Positions 44,763 through 54,514 of a DNA stretch of 64,000 nucleotides are shown piece by piece. The notes under the pieces are model-generated. The model did no database searches. It saw only the letters and a list, made by a program, of their open reading frames with translations, and was not told the DNA's origin. A program made the position numbers and the translations under genes. The stretch spans positions 62,001 to 126,000 of the forward strand of contig JACONN010000006.1 of the NCBI GenBank assembly GCA_014323675.1, given 5' to 3'. The stretch comes from Hormoscilla sp. GM7CHS1pb (lineage in GTDB: Bacteria > Cyanobacteriota > Cyanobacteriia > Cyanobacteriales > Desertifilaceae). How positions within the stretch are numbered: the first letter of the stretch is position 1; each line of letters opens with the position of its first letter.

Positions 44763-45385
44763 AGTCAGTTGTTAGTTGTCAGTTGTCAGGATCGCGGTAC
44801 TCGATGTGCTCTGCGCGCTCGATGTCCCCGAGGACATCGTATTCGCACTACGCATCGCACATCGCCTCGTCACTCGGCCCTGGTAGGTGCTCACTGATAA
44901 CTGCTCACAGGTCACTGGTCAGCAGTGCAGTCTGCTCATACCCGGTTTGGCCTCCGGAGTTGGCGGCGATGTCTCCTGTGTGCCGTATGTCCCCTGGGAC
45001 AAGAGCAAGGAGCAGAGATATCGAAGATCCCCCGATCGATTTTGAGTTGCGTGGCCGTTTTGCCCTTAACTCCGGCCCCAGGACTGGCAGCATTAGATCG
45101 AGTCTGCAAGCAGACTTCCTGTCCAGAGGCGGGAACACCACCAAAAGGCGACTTTGGTGCAATTTCCGGGTTTTGGCACTCCAGATGCCACTGGACATGC
45201 TCCCATAATTCATCCTTCTTATTGACCTTGATTTTAATCATTACCCTGCTTACCTTGACACCAGGGTTGTCAGTTGTCAATGCCAGAATTTTGAATTGTC
45301 AGTTGTCAGTAGATCGGATTTGATCGAGATATAATAGAGAAAAAAAAGGTGCGGGGAAAGAGGCTCTCAGCAGGAGGAAAAGGAA
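44763..45385. other. Spacer, no supported gene
   Basis: Contains AGTTGTTAGTTGTCAGTTGTC-like short repeats (44767-44789 and 45268-45309) and a CGATGTCCCCGAGGACATCG palindrome (44818-44837). Open frames of 60-200 codons on both strands (44612-45323) are not like any family I know and overlap each other, so none is listed. Part may be decayed coding sequence interrupted by MITE copy B. Confidence 0.45.
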
Positions 45386-46989
45386 ATGGAAACATCGGAT
45401 GTAACCCACTTGGAAAAAGTAAGTGTGGTAGAGGCTTCACGGGACACAAGAGAATTGCGTAGGGCGGGCGTCTCGCCTGCCAGCGCAGAAAATGATGCCT
45501 ATGGGGGTAAGGGAAAACTATCGCTGGCGCGTAGGCTCCTGTGGATGGTCCCATTAGTAGCAGTGGTGTTAGGAGTAGGGGCGATCGCCTCCCACCGCCT
45601 GAAAAATCAGCCAGCACAGATAGAGGCAAGTGCGGCGGCCACGGTGGCGAAACTACCAGTGCGGGCAGCGCGGGCGCAAATAGCCCCGATCCAAGCTTGG
45701 GTATTCAGCGACGGTTTTGTGGAGGCGGTGCTCCGCAAGCATCTCACTTTTGAGGCAGAAGGGACGATCGTCTATGTGAAGAAGGTAAATGGCCGCGAGC
45801 TGCGAACGGGGGATTTTGTGAGAAAAGGGGACCTGCTAGCCCAGGTAGACCCTCGCAAACTGGCTTCGGATGTGACGGTGGCCCAGGCCCTGCGGCAGGA
45901 TGCCCAGCAGCGGTTGAGTACGGCCCTGGCTTCTTTAAGGCAGTCGGAGTCGGCGGTGAGTCAGGCCCAAGCTGAAAAAGCAAGAGCGGAAGCTTCTTTA
46001 GCGTCTGCCCAAGCGGACTTGAAAAGAGCTGAAGCTAATCGCGATTTCGCCCAGACCGATGTTAACCGCTACCAGAAACTTTGGGAAGACGGCGTCGTAT
46101 CGAAGAGCGAGCGGGACACCAGAGAAACCCAGTTTGCGGAAGCTCAAGCGGCGGTTGAAGCTGCACGAGCGCAGGTGAAAGCGGCAGATGCAGGAATAAG
46201 GGCAGCGTCGAGCGCTGTCTCTTCAGCTCAGGCGGCAGTCTTATCCCAAAAGGCCCAGGTGGAATCAGCGCAGTCGGGAATTAAATCGGCGATCGCCTCC
46301 CTGAACAAAACCCAAGTCATCCTGGAAGACACGGAGATAGTCGCCCCTTTTGACGGCATTATCGCCCATCTCAACATCAAAGAAGGGACTATTGGACGCC
46401 CCAGCGGATCAATGCCATAGGTGACTATCAGCAGATAGTAGAGTCCGTGCCGATAATTGCGATCGACCCGAGTGAGTTTGAGGTAAATGTAGAATTGCCA
46501 GTTTTCAGTGGTGCTGGGGTCAGAACGGGTCAACGCGCTTTCATTATTGCCAATGAACGGCTGCACAACCCTGATGCTATGACTGGCTCAGATCTGATTA
46601 ATTTGGCTAGTGCTGAGGGGATTGTGTTCTCTGTCAGTCCTTCGGTAACTCCAGGAGAACGGGCGATCGAGATAAAAATCAGGGTAAATAAAGGCGCCCA
46701 AAACCTGAAGAATGGGGCTCGCGTTTCTACTTGGATCGCCGTAGCAGAAAAGCCGAACGCTACAACGGCTCCTTTCAGGGCTTTTCTCTGGAGGGACCAA
46801 GTACCACATGTTTTCGTAGTTAATCAACAAGAGGGAATAGTAGAACAGCGCCAGATTAAACCGGGCATTCGTGGGAACTCCCAACGGGAAATAATCGATG
46901 GCGTTCAACCAGGCGAACTGGTTGTGATTGAGGGAAAAAATCGTCTCGTGGATGGAACACCAGTGGAGGTGATTGAAATAGTTGAATAG
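45386..46989 (+). pseudogene. HlyD/RND periplasmic adaptor (membrane fusion protein), frameshifted
   Basis: An efflux adaptor of about 534 residues that would bridge an RND pump and a TolC channel. Good RBS AGGAGG before ATG 45386. Membrane anchor at residues 51-72 (LLWMVPLVAVVLGVGAIASH). Lipoyl half GDFVRKGDLLAQVDPRKLAS, long Ala-rich coiled coil, then IVAPFDGIIAHLNIKEG. Here GGG (46385-46387) lacks one G. Restoring it gives KEGDYWTPQRINAIGDYQQI and joins the frame starting at 46447 (IIAIDPSEFEVNVELP...) to the stop at 46989. Residues about 24-36 (LRRAGVSPASA) come from an in-frame palindromic repeat. Confidence 0.88.
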
Positions 46990-47592
46990 GCGAACTTAGC
47001 AAGATTAATCTTCATTGAGAATCTGGAGCGCATCCCGTAGATGAGAGCAGTGCCAAGTTATCCTGAAAAACGACCTTAGTATAAAGGCGGAAACGCTTGC
47101 GGAGAATGGCTGACAGCTCGTATAAGCCAGCTATTGGCCTCTTATGGTCGCTCACCAGATGAAACCAGCTGATGACAAGCAGTTATCCAATCGCGCAGCA
47201 GTGAAGCGTGCGACGTCGAATCGCTATAATTTCGCACTGTCCATATGAACAATTAGCAATGAATATTTAGCCATGAACAATTATAGCGTTTCTCAAGCTA
47301 GTGATATCCACAGAGGAGAACCCCCAACCCCCCTTAGAAAAGGGAGCTATTCATTCGTCCCCCCTTCTAAGGGGGATTTAATAGTAGCGTAGCTTGTACC
47401 TCACGTAAGAGTGAAAACCGCTATACAAGACATCGGACAGTATTTCAAGAGCAAGGGTATAAAGGGAGTTTCGGACTCCGAGATCGCCCCACTCACGAAC
47501 GCTAGAATGCGGGTTGCAGCAGTCATTATAAAATTGTCCGGACTGTTGCAATAGGCGAAGGACAATAAGCAATGAACAATTAGCAATGAACA
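46990..47592. other. Spacer between adaptor and pump genes
   Basis: About 600 bases. It holds CCCCCTTCTAAGGGGG (47361-47376) with an inverse partner CCCCCTTAGAAAAGGG just upstream, and AATGAACAATTAGCAATGAA short repeats immediately before the RND start. No gene is supported. Confidence 0.55.
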
Positions 47593-50500
47593 ATGAACGA
47601 AGAACATGATGTTCCAGATGTAAGCAAAGCATCCCCGATCGCCAAGTTCTTTTTACTGAATACGGTTTTTGCCATTCTCATGTGCGTCCTACTGGTAATT
47701 GGAGGGCTGATCGGGGCGGCGACAATGGTGAAAGAAGGCAACCCTGATATAGATCAAGCCTTCGCTAGCGTGACGACTATTTGGCCAGGTGCAGATCCAG
47801 AAACGATCGAAAACCAGGTCACGGACAAGCTAGAGAAAGAACTCAAATCCCTCAAGGGACTCAAAAAACTCAGCAGCGCTTCCTTCGATGGCAGTTCGCT
47901 CATTATTATCGAATTCCGCGCCGAAGCACCTGTGGCAGAGTCGATCGCCCTGGTGAGAGCAGAAGTAGATGAAGGCGCAGCAGAGTTAGATTTGCCCTCG
48001 GACGCCTCTCAGCCCAAAGTCGAGCAAATCTCCGCCCAAGATACCCCCGTACTCAGCCTGGGCCTGTTTGGCAATATCGACCAGGCAGTCCTGAGTCGCG
48101 CTGCGGAAGACATCGAAGAACTGTTAGAAAAAGTCCCCAACGTCAGAAAGGTTGACCTGATTGGCGATCGCAAAGAGGTGATCCACGTGCAGCTGCTGCC
48201 CGATCGCCTCCTGACTCTCAATATTTCTCCTACTCAGGTGAGAGATGCGATCGCTGGTGGCAACCGAGACCTGCCCTGGGATGAGATAGAGAGCGACGAA
48301 ATAGGTACCCAGGTGCGTTATTACGGTCGGTTTAGAACCGAAGCAGACCTGCGCAGTTTACCAGTCACCCGCCTGGGGGGGAGGGAAGGAAGGGTGGTGT
48401 ATCTGTCAGAAGTAGCAGAAGTGCGTCGCGATCTGGAACGAGAAAAGACTCGCGCTTTTATTAGTGGTAAAGGAGAAGAGTTTGAACCGGTAATTAGCGT
48501 GGATGTAGTCAAGGTACCGAGTTCGGACACAATTAAAGTGATTAATGATTGCCTAGGGGCGATCGAGCAGGCCAGACAAAATCCCTCAATCTGGCCCTAC
48601 GGGATGGAATACAAGATCGTCAGCACGGATGCAGATATTATCAACCAGCAACTGCAGAATCTATTCAAGAATGCTTGGCAAGGAATCCTGGCAGTTTTTA
48701 TCGTATTATTGTTAGCCCTCAGCTGGCGCGAAGCCATCATCGCTGGGTTGTCTATTCCCCTCACCTTTATGGGGGCGATCGCCGTCCTTTGGCTATTCGG
48801 CAACACCCTGAACCAGATGGTGCAAGTCGGTCTGATCCTCTCCCTGGGACTCCTAGTAGATGTATTCATCCTGATGATGGAAGGGATGCACGAGGGGATT
48901 TTCGTTGAAGGTCTGCCTTTCGAGCAAGCTGCCTTGAAAACTTTTAAAACCTACGCAGTGCCAGCATTGTCCGGTCAGCTAACCACGATCCTGGCAATGG
49001 CACCATTGATGGCAATTAGCGGCACCCTGGGCAAATTTATCCGCTTGATTCCCATTAGTGCGATTACTTGCTTGCTGGTCAGCTACGCGATCGCCCTCTT
49101 AGTAGATATCCCTCTCTCCCGCTACCTCCTCGCTAATGTCAAAGGCGGCGCGAAAAAGACTTTCATTGACAAACTTACAGAAGTCGCTTCCGAGAAGTTT
49201 CTGCATTGGAGTTTGCGATCGACTGTCCGCAACAAAACTACTGCCCGCCTTTGGACTATGGGGACGATCGCCCTATTTGTCTGCGCCACTATTCTGGTGG
49301 GAAACGTACCAGGGACTCTGTTTCCCGACTCCGACGAACTCAAATTGAGCATCAACATCGAAATGCCCCCCACTACTACCCTCGACAGTTCCCAGATCCT
49401 AGCAGATGAAGTGGGAGAAATTCTGCGCAGCAAGGATTACTTGGAGACGGTAGTCAAATTCGTCGGTCAGCGGAGTAACCTAGTAGGAGAAAGCGGCATC
49501 AAACCCAGCACGGGCAATTACCTAGTGGGCTTTTCGGTGATGTTTGTACCTCAAGCAGACCGCGAAAAATTGTCATTTGAATATATCGACCCGCTGCGGT
49601 CCGAGTTAACCCAGGCATTACGCAACTATCCAGGGACATCTCTCGTGGTAAATTCCCAGGGTACAGGAGAAGAGGGAGACCCGATCGCCATTGAGATCGC
49701 GGGCAGCGACATGGACGAGTTGCGCCGCATTTCTGGGAACGTGCAGCTAGCTTTGCGACAGATTCCGGGAACAGCAGATGTTCGCGACGACTTAGGTCCG
49801 GAACGAGCGGACGTGAAACTCCTTCCCCGCCGGGAAGCGATGAATTTCTATGGCATTACTCCAGAAGATTTCGCCCTCCAGGGGCGCTACCTGATGACTG
49901 ATAACGATATCGGCGATTTCCCGATCGGGGGCGGTGAAGAAGACCTAGACATTCACCTCAGTACGAGATGGCAGTCCCGTGGTGGAGCAGTTGGCGGACC
50001 CACCCGCATAGACGAACTGGTAACGATGAGTTTCTTCTCCCCAGACGAGGCAATTGCCGCTACCCAAGTAATCGATATCGTGTCCGGTCGGGCACCTTTG
50101 TCAATTACCCACCAAGATGCTCAGCGCACGGTCACCGTTTTGGCGAAGACCAAAGATCGCACAGTCGGGGAGATATTAGCAGATTTGGAACCGCAGCTAC
50201 AGGAAATGCAGCGCCGCTGGCCCGGAGGCTATGACTACAAATTCGGCGGAGAAGCGGAAAGCCAAAGCGAGACTTTTGGATCGGCGGGACGGATGGCATA
50301 TGTTGCGCTGTTCCTAGTCTTTGCCGTCCTAGTGATTCAGTTTGGCTCTTTCACCCAGCCCTTTATTATTATGCTGGCTATTCCCTTCGCTTTGATCGGC
50401 ACTTTTGGCGGCTTCTTTCTGTTATGGATCCCGATATCTTTCCCGGCCGTAATTGGGATTATCGCTCTGACGGGAATAGTCGTCAATGACTCGATCGTCA

Positions 50501-50769
50501 TAGTAGAAACGATGAATTCTCATCGCCGACGGGGCATGAACCGGCGTGAAGCCGCTGCACGTGGGGCAAGCGATCGCCTGCGTCCTGTCCTGACTACCAG
50601 TATTACCACGATCGCGGGTGTGCTTCCCTTGGGCCTGAGCGATCCGGTCTGGTTTCCCCTCTGCATGGCGATCGCCTTTGGCTTGATGGCCTCAACTGCG
50701 ATCTCTCTTTTAGTCGTGCCCTGTTTGTATCTCCAATTGACTCCCGCGTCACCAGGGGTCGCCAGGTAA
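47593..50769 (+). CDS. RND efflux pump, inner-membrane transporter
   Basis: A 1058-residue RND-family proton-driven exporter of the AcrB/MexB-like group. First membrane helix at about residues 18-43, then the large porter domain (FASVTTIWPGADPETIENQV). Helices 2-6 start near AWQGILAVFIVLLLALSWRE, and LGLLVDVFILMMEGM is the TM4 motif region that in typical members carries the proton-relay Asp pair. A second porter domain and the C-terminal helices (FALIGTFGGFFLLW, LTGIVVNDSIVIVETMNSHR) follow. The HlyD-like gene upstream is probably its adaptor. Substrate is unknown. Confidence 0.94.
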   Translation: MNEEHDVPDVSKASPIAKFFLLNTVFAILMCVLLVIGGLIGAATMVKEGNPDIDQAFASVTTIWPGADPETIENQVTDKLEKELKSLKGLKKLSSASFDGSSLIIIEFRAEAPVAESIALVRAEVDEGAAELDLPSDASQPKVEQISAQDTPVLSLGLFGNIDQAVLSRAAEDIEELLEKVPNVRKVDLIGDRKEVIHVQLLPDRLLTLNISPTQVRDAIAGGNRDLPWDEIESDEIGTQVRYYGRFRTEADLRSLPVTRLGGREGRVVYLSEVAEVRRDLEREKTRAFISGKGEEFEPVISVDVVKVPSSDTIKVINDCLGAIEQARQNPSIWPYGMEYKIVSTDADIINQQLQNLFKNAWQGILAVFIVLLLALSWREAIIAGLSIPLTFMGAIAVLWLFGNTLNQMVQVGLILSLGLLVDVFILMMEGMHEGIFVEGLPFEQAALKTFKTYAVPALSGQLTTILAMAPLMAISGTLGKFIRLIPISAITCLLVSYAIALLVDIPLSRYLLANVKGGAKKTFIDKLTEVASEKFLHWSLRSTVRNKTTARLWTMGTIALFVCATILVGNVPGTLFPDSDELKLSINIEMPPTTTLDSSQILADEVGEILRSKDYLETVVKFVGQRSNLVGESGIKPSTGNYLVGFSVMFVPQADREKLSFEYIDPLRSELTQALRNYPGTSLVVNSQGTGEEGDPIAIEIAGSDMDELRRISGNVQLALRQIPGTADVRDDLGPERADVKLLPRREAMNFYGITPEDFALQGRYLMTDNDIGDFPIGGGEEDLDIHLSTRWQSRGGAVGGPTRIDELVTMSFFSPDEAIAATQVIDIVSGRAPLSITHQDAQRTVTVLAKTKDRTVGEILADLEPQLQEMQRRWPGGYDYKFGGEAESQSETFGSAGRMAYVALFLVFAVLVIQFGSFTQPFIIMLAIPFALIGTFGGFFLLWIPISFPAVIGIIALTGIVVNDSIVIVETMNSHRRRGMNRREAAARGASDRLRPVLTTSITTIAGVLPLGLSDPVWFPLCMAIAFGLMASTAISLLVVPCLYLQLTPASPGVAR

Positions 50770-50815
50770 CGAGGCTAATTGTCGTTCGCTAATCGTTAAT
50801 TGCTAATTATTATTC

Positions 50816-51989
50816 TTAATATTGATTAGCAATTAGCGATACCAATCGCTCTATTTCCGACTCTAAGGTAAAATAATGAACGCAAGCACGCACGCAGTCT
50901 GGAGCGCGAATTGTCCGTACCATGATGTTCTTTCTCTCCAAAAAATGAACCATCTGGGAATGCTTTTTATTAGCTAGCTGAAAGGAAACTAAACCCGCTT
51001 CGGGAAGAGATTCCCGCAAGCATATCACCCCTTCTAATTTGGTCAACTTTTCCCAAAGAACTGCACTTAATTCACATATGCGTTCATATCGTTCTTGGGC
51101 CGTTCCCCAGGCAGAATGGAGGCCGATAGCCTCGCGCAACCCGGCATACAAGGGATAAGCAGATGTGGCAATTTCATACCGGCCTCCATCGGGTTTCCAT
51201 CCTACGGGATGGCCAGCATTATCCGTGACTATGCCCCGCCAACCAATAAAGGTGGGATGCAAATCTTCTCTCGCCTCCTGACTGACATATAAACCACCCA
51301 CGCCTTCTGGTCCGCACCACCATTTATGACCCGTAAAGGCATAGAAGTCAACCCCTCATCAATTAAATTTAAGGGCAAAATCCCCACAGACTGGGCCGCA
51401 TCTACTAAAATCTTGACATTACTATTAACTGATTTGCAAGCTTTAACAATCTCAGCTAGAGGTAATACTTGACCCGTATTCCAGAGGATATGACTGAGTA
51501 TTACCAGTCGGGTAGTAGGTTGCACCGCACTAGCAATTACTTCTATCGGGTTGCCCTGATTTAAGGTTGCCATCACCCCACAGGTAGAAACTTCCACATC
51601 AAACCGCTTGCTAATTTCCTTAGCAGTGGCGACGATACCTGGATGTTCGCAGTCCGTTAGTAACATGCGATCGCCCCCCCGCCAGTCCATTCCCCACATG
51701 GCAATATTACAACCGACGGTCACATCTTCCGTCAGGGTAATCGTTGCTGTTGGTACCTTCAATTCACTGGCGATCGCCTCTTTGGTTCTCAATGCCGAAG
51801 ACTCCTGCAAGTCATTCACCTGGCCTGAAAATGGTCCCAGATATTGGATCAGGTGATAGAACTCGGCGATCGCCTCTATTGCCCTTTGCGGCATTGGTCC
51901 TTGTCCGCCATAATTAAAATATGCCTTATCTATCAGCCCCGAAACTCTTCTCGATGGCTTATCGTTTTTCCCGTCCCACCACTTGTCAT
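50816..51989 (-). pseudogene. Class V aminotransferase-fold PLP enzyme, two one-base frameshifts
   Basis: A cysteine-desulfurase/isopenicillin-epimerase-like PLP protein of about 390 residues. ATG at 51989 gives MTSGGTGKTISHREEFRG. At CCCC (51937-51940) one more C is needed to reach LIDKAYFNYGGQGPMPQRAI. At CCCC (51352-51355) one more C joins ILVDAAQSVGILPLNLIDEG to VDFYAFTGHKWWCGPEGVGG, which carries the PLP lysine in HKW. The frame then runs to 50816. Both breaks are the same kind of run shortening. With them corrected the protein is complete. Confidence 0.85.
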
Positions 51990-52168
51990 AATTTTAACGC
52001 TCCTTCTATGCTACCATCATCTTGCACTCTTTCAACATTTTTGCTATTGATTGCTTTGACTACCATATCACCCTTTGGATCTGCCGTCAACTCACATCTA
52101 CCGAATTTATAAGCTGTCGCGCACGCTTCGCTAATAGCATATAATTAATTTAGTAAGGGAGGTGATTT

Positions 52169-53757
52169 ATGCCAATCAAGAACTATTTTACATTAGAGCA
52201 TAAAACCAATTTGCAACATCAGTTTAAAAATACCGAGCGTTCGAGAGCGAATTTTGATAATATTATTACATAATGATAATAGGACTCAACAGGAAATAGC
52301 AGATTTACTAGGATGTTCATTGCGTAAAGTAGCTTATTGTCCATGGCGATCCAGATAACTTGGACAGTTTTAAGGATCTAAGAATGGAAGGAAACTATCG
52401 TAAAGCGACTGAGCAATATATTAATTTGTTGCTTGAAGTTATAGAAAAGGAGCCTGAATAACTTGGGTATTAATTTGGTAATTGGACCGCTGCTCGACTA
52501 CGCTGCGCTACACATTTAGAACAAGAAACCGGTATTAGTTTGAGTTCAAGTCAAATTAGGAGAATCTTAAAAGCTAAAAAGTACGTATAACTTTGGCTAA
52601 ATATAGCTTAGAAGATCGGCAGGCTCCGGAAAAACGTAAACTGTTTAAGGCTAAACTAACAGAGGATTTAAGAATTACGGCTCTTCGGTACTTTGGTTGC
52701 TAAACTATTGCTAATCTTGAAAAGCTAATAAACATCTTAGCTCAAAATTTTCTATGTTACGAAAACCAAATCCGCACCGTTTAACTAACTTAATTTTTTG
52801 GTTAATCCCTTCGACAATGCCATTAGTTGTTTTTTGCTCAAAATCTGCTGTTATCTCCACTAACCAGCGACGGATTGTTCCTTGACTTTTTGGAAATAAA
52901 TCTGCTGATTGTTTCAACCATAGGCAAATATTTAATGAGATGTGAATAATTGTGGTGAAGTTTGTGACTCATTTGACCGCAATGAGGGCAAGCTACTTCA
53001 GAAGTTAAACTAGCTACGGAGAGGATTATTCCTAAAGATGGATCTTGTATGAAATGAGTAACTTTAACATCTGGAATGTTCAGAAAATCTGTTAGTAGAG
53101 TAGTTTGAGTTGTCCTCATGATGATTTTACCTCAATTTTTACTTTTTCCTCAATTTCAGTAAAGCATAAAAAATGCCATAAGTCAAGTACAGCAATATGT
53201 TTACTCCTCAAGGATAACAATTTTAGTTTAATTTAACGAGTATTTATTTGATAGTTTAGCAACTCAGGTACCGAAGAGCCAGAATTACTAAAGAATCCCC
53301 AGAGCCTCTCCATATCTGGTTTGGGGACGAAAGTGGTTTTATTTTAAGGGTGATAAGACGAAAAAATGGACGTTACCAGGCAGAGCCGTGGGAACGAGGG
53401 GTAAAGTAACTGGCAGAAGAAAAAAAGGAAGAATTAATGTCATGGGAGCTTTACGGTTCTCCGACAAAAAAAGAATTGTCGAGTTTCTGCCAAAGAGTGA
53501 TGGAGATAATTTTTATATAGTGTTAAAAAGTTTTTATGAAGAATTCAAACATGAATGGGCAGGAGAGAATAATAAAATTGAAGAGTTTGATATGCTTGGA
53601 CAGATTTTTCTGAAGTAGATTGTTATCATTTTAGATAATGCTAGCCGGCATAAGAAAAAAGAGAGCGTTGAAAAGATTGAAGCCGAAATGCCCAATATAG
53701 TTGGGAATTTTTACCTGAATACAGCCCCGACTATAACTTAATCGAACTCGTGTGGCA
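52169..53757 (+). pseudogene. IS630-type transposase relic, interrupted by an ISL3-like element
   Basis: Begins after GGGAGGTGATTT with MPIKNYFTLEHKTNLQHQFK. In shifting frames it continues NDNRTQQEIADLLGCSLRKVAY, LEQETGISLSSSQIRRILK and EDRQAPEKRKLFKAKLTEDL. After the ISL3-like insert come WFGDESGF (first Asp-Glu region), INVMGALRFSDKKRIVEFLP, LDNASRHKKK-like sequence and LPEYSPDYNLIELVWH. These are the DDE blocks of IS630/Tc1-type transposases. Several frameshifts and stops make it inactive. Terminal repeats were not located. Confidence 0.85.
52679..53280 (-). mobile_element. ISL3-like element, internally deleted, with TIRs and 8-bp target duplication
   Basis: Terminal inverted repeats: GGCTCTTCGGTACTTTGG at 52679 and the inverse CTCAGGTACCGAAGAGCC ending at 53280, extending inwards to TTGCTAAACTAT/ATAGTTTAGCAA. 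Flanking duplication AGAATTAC at 52671-52678 and 53281-53288, the 8-base length usual for ISL3. Inside, the minus strand encodes two transposase pieces: TTLLTDFLNIPDVKVTHF with the zinc-binding CPHCGQMSHKLHHNY (53119-52838), and a C-terminal part with FEQKTTNGIVEGINQKIKLV and CGFGFRNIENF (about 52917-52711). The catalytic middle is deleted, so it cannot move alone. Confidence 0.9.
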
Positions 53758-53769
53758 TGTAGAGTTCTC

Positions 53770-54310
53770 GGGTCGCGATACTTGCGAATTTCCTCTACCA
53801 GGGATGCCCATCCATTTCTGGCATCTGCATAATATCTACAATCGCCAGGTCGAAATGAGCGTCTCGACCAATCAAATCCGATCGCCTCGTGCACTATCTC
53901 GGAACTCCTTCATCAATCAGGTATGCCAGATCCAGTTGCTTTTCTGATGCCTTCTGGGCTACCAAATCTAGGCAGTCATCAATGCACTCGCGCAGATCGA
54001 AACCATCCCCAACTTCGAGATCCAGCAAGCCTGCCTCTATCTTGGAGAAGTCGAGGATATCGTCTTTGCGGATAGTTTGCACGTACTCCCGCTGCTCTTC
54101 ATCCAGTTGACTGTCTAATAGCAATTCTGTCATACCCATCACACGCTTCGCTGTTCATGGGCGTATTGATTTCGTGGCTCATCACCCCGCGTTACCTGGC
54201 GGGAGCCAGGTAACGCGGATCAGATTTGATCCGAGTGGCCGATTGGGCTTCGATCGGGGCCAGGTCGATCGCGATGTTTTTCCGCTCTAGCTCCCTCAGC
54301 AGTTCGTTCC
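53770..54310 (-). pseudogene. Hybrid histidine kinase relic
   Basis: In minus-strand order: LRELERKNIAIDLAPIEAQS (coiled-coil before the kinase), a CGTTACCTGGCGGGAGCC-type palindrome (54187-54219), VMSHEINTPMN (H-box with the phospho-accepting His), and GMTELLLDSQLDEEQREYVQ with DDILDFSKIEAG. A fragment of a receiver domain follows, FDLAIVDI..MPEMDG and EEIRKYRDPRTL, in other frames. The HATPase domain is missing between them. Multiple shifts and a deletion leave no functional product. Confidence 0.75.
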
Positions 54311-54514
54311 TCTGTGCGTCCGCTGGGCAGGCTTGGGCGTTTTCATTTTCTGACCCAGTTCCCGGACAGCGGGACGGAAGATAAATATTCCTTCTGCCAA
54401 CAGCAGTCCCTCGGGTAGCGTAGGGGTCCCGGAGCGTGCACAGCAAGGCTAGTTGAAGTCTGATATCGTCATGCACGAGTGACACAATCACGGGATTTAA
54501 GCTAATCTAAAGGC

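Noticed and set aside
44612..45323. Overlapping frames of 68-198 codons on both strands
   Set aside because: Composition is driven by palindromic repeats and GTTGTCA units, with no recognisable domain, so none is listed as a gene.
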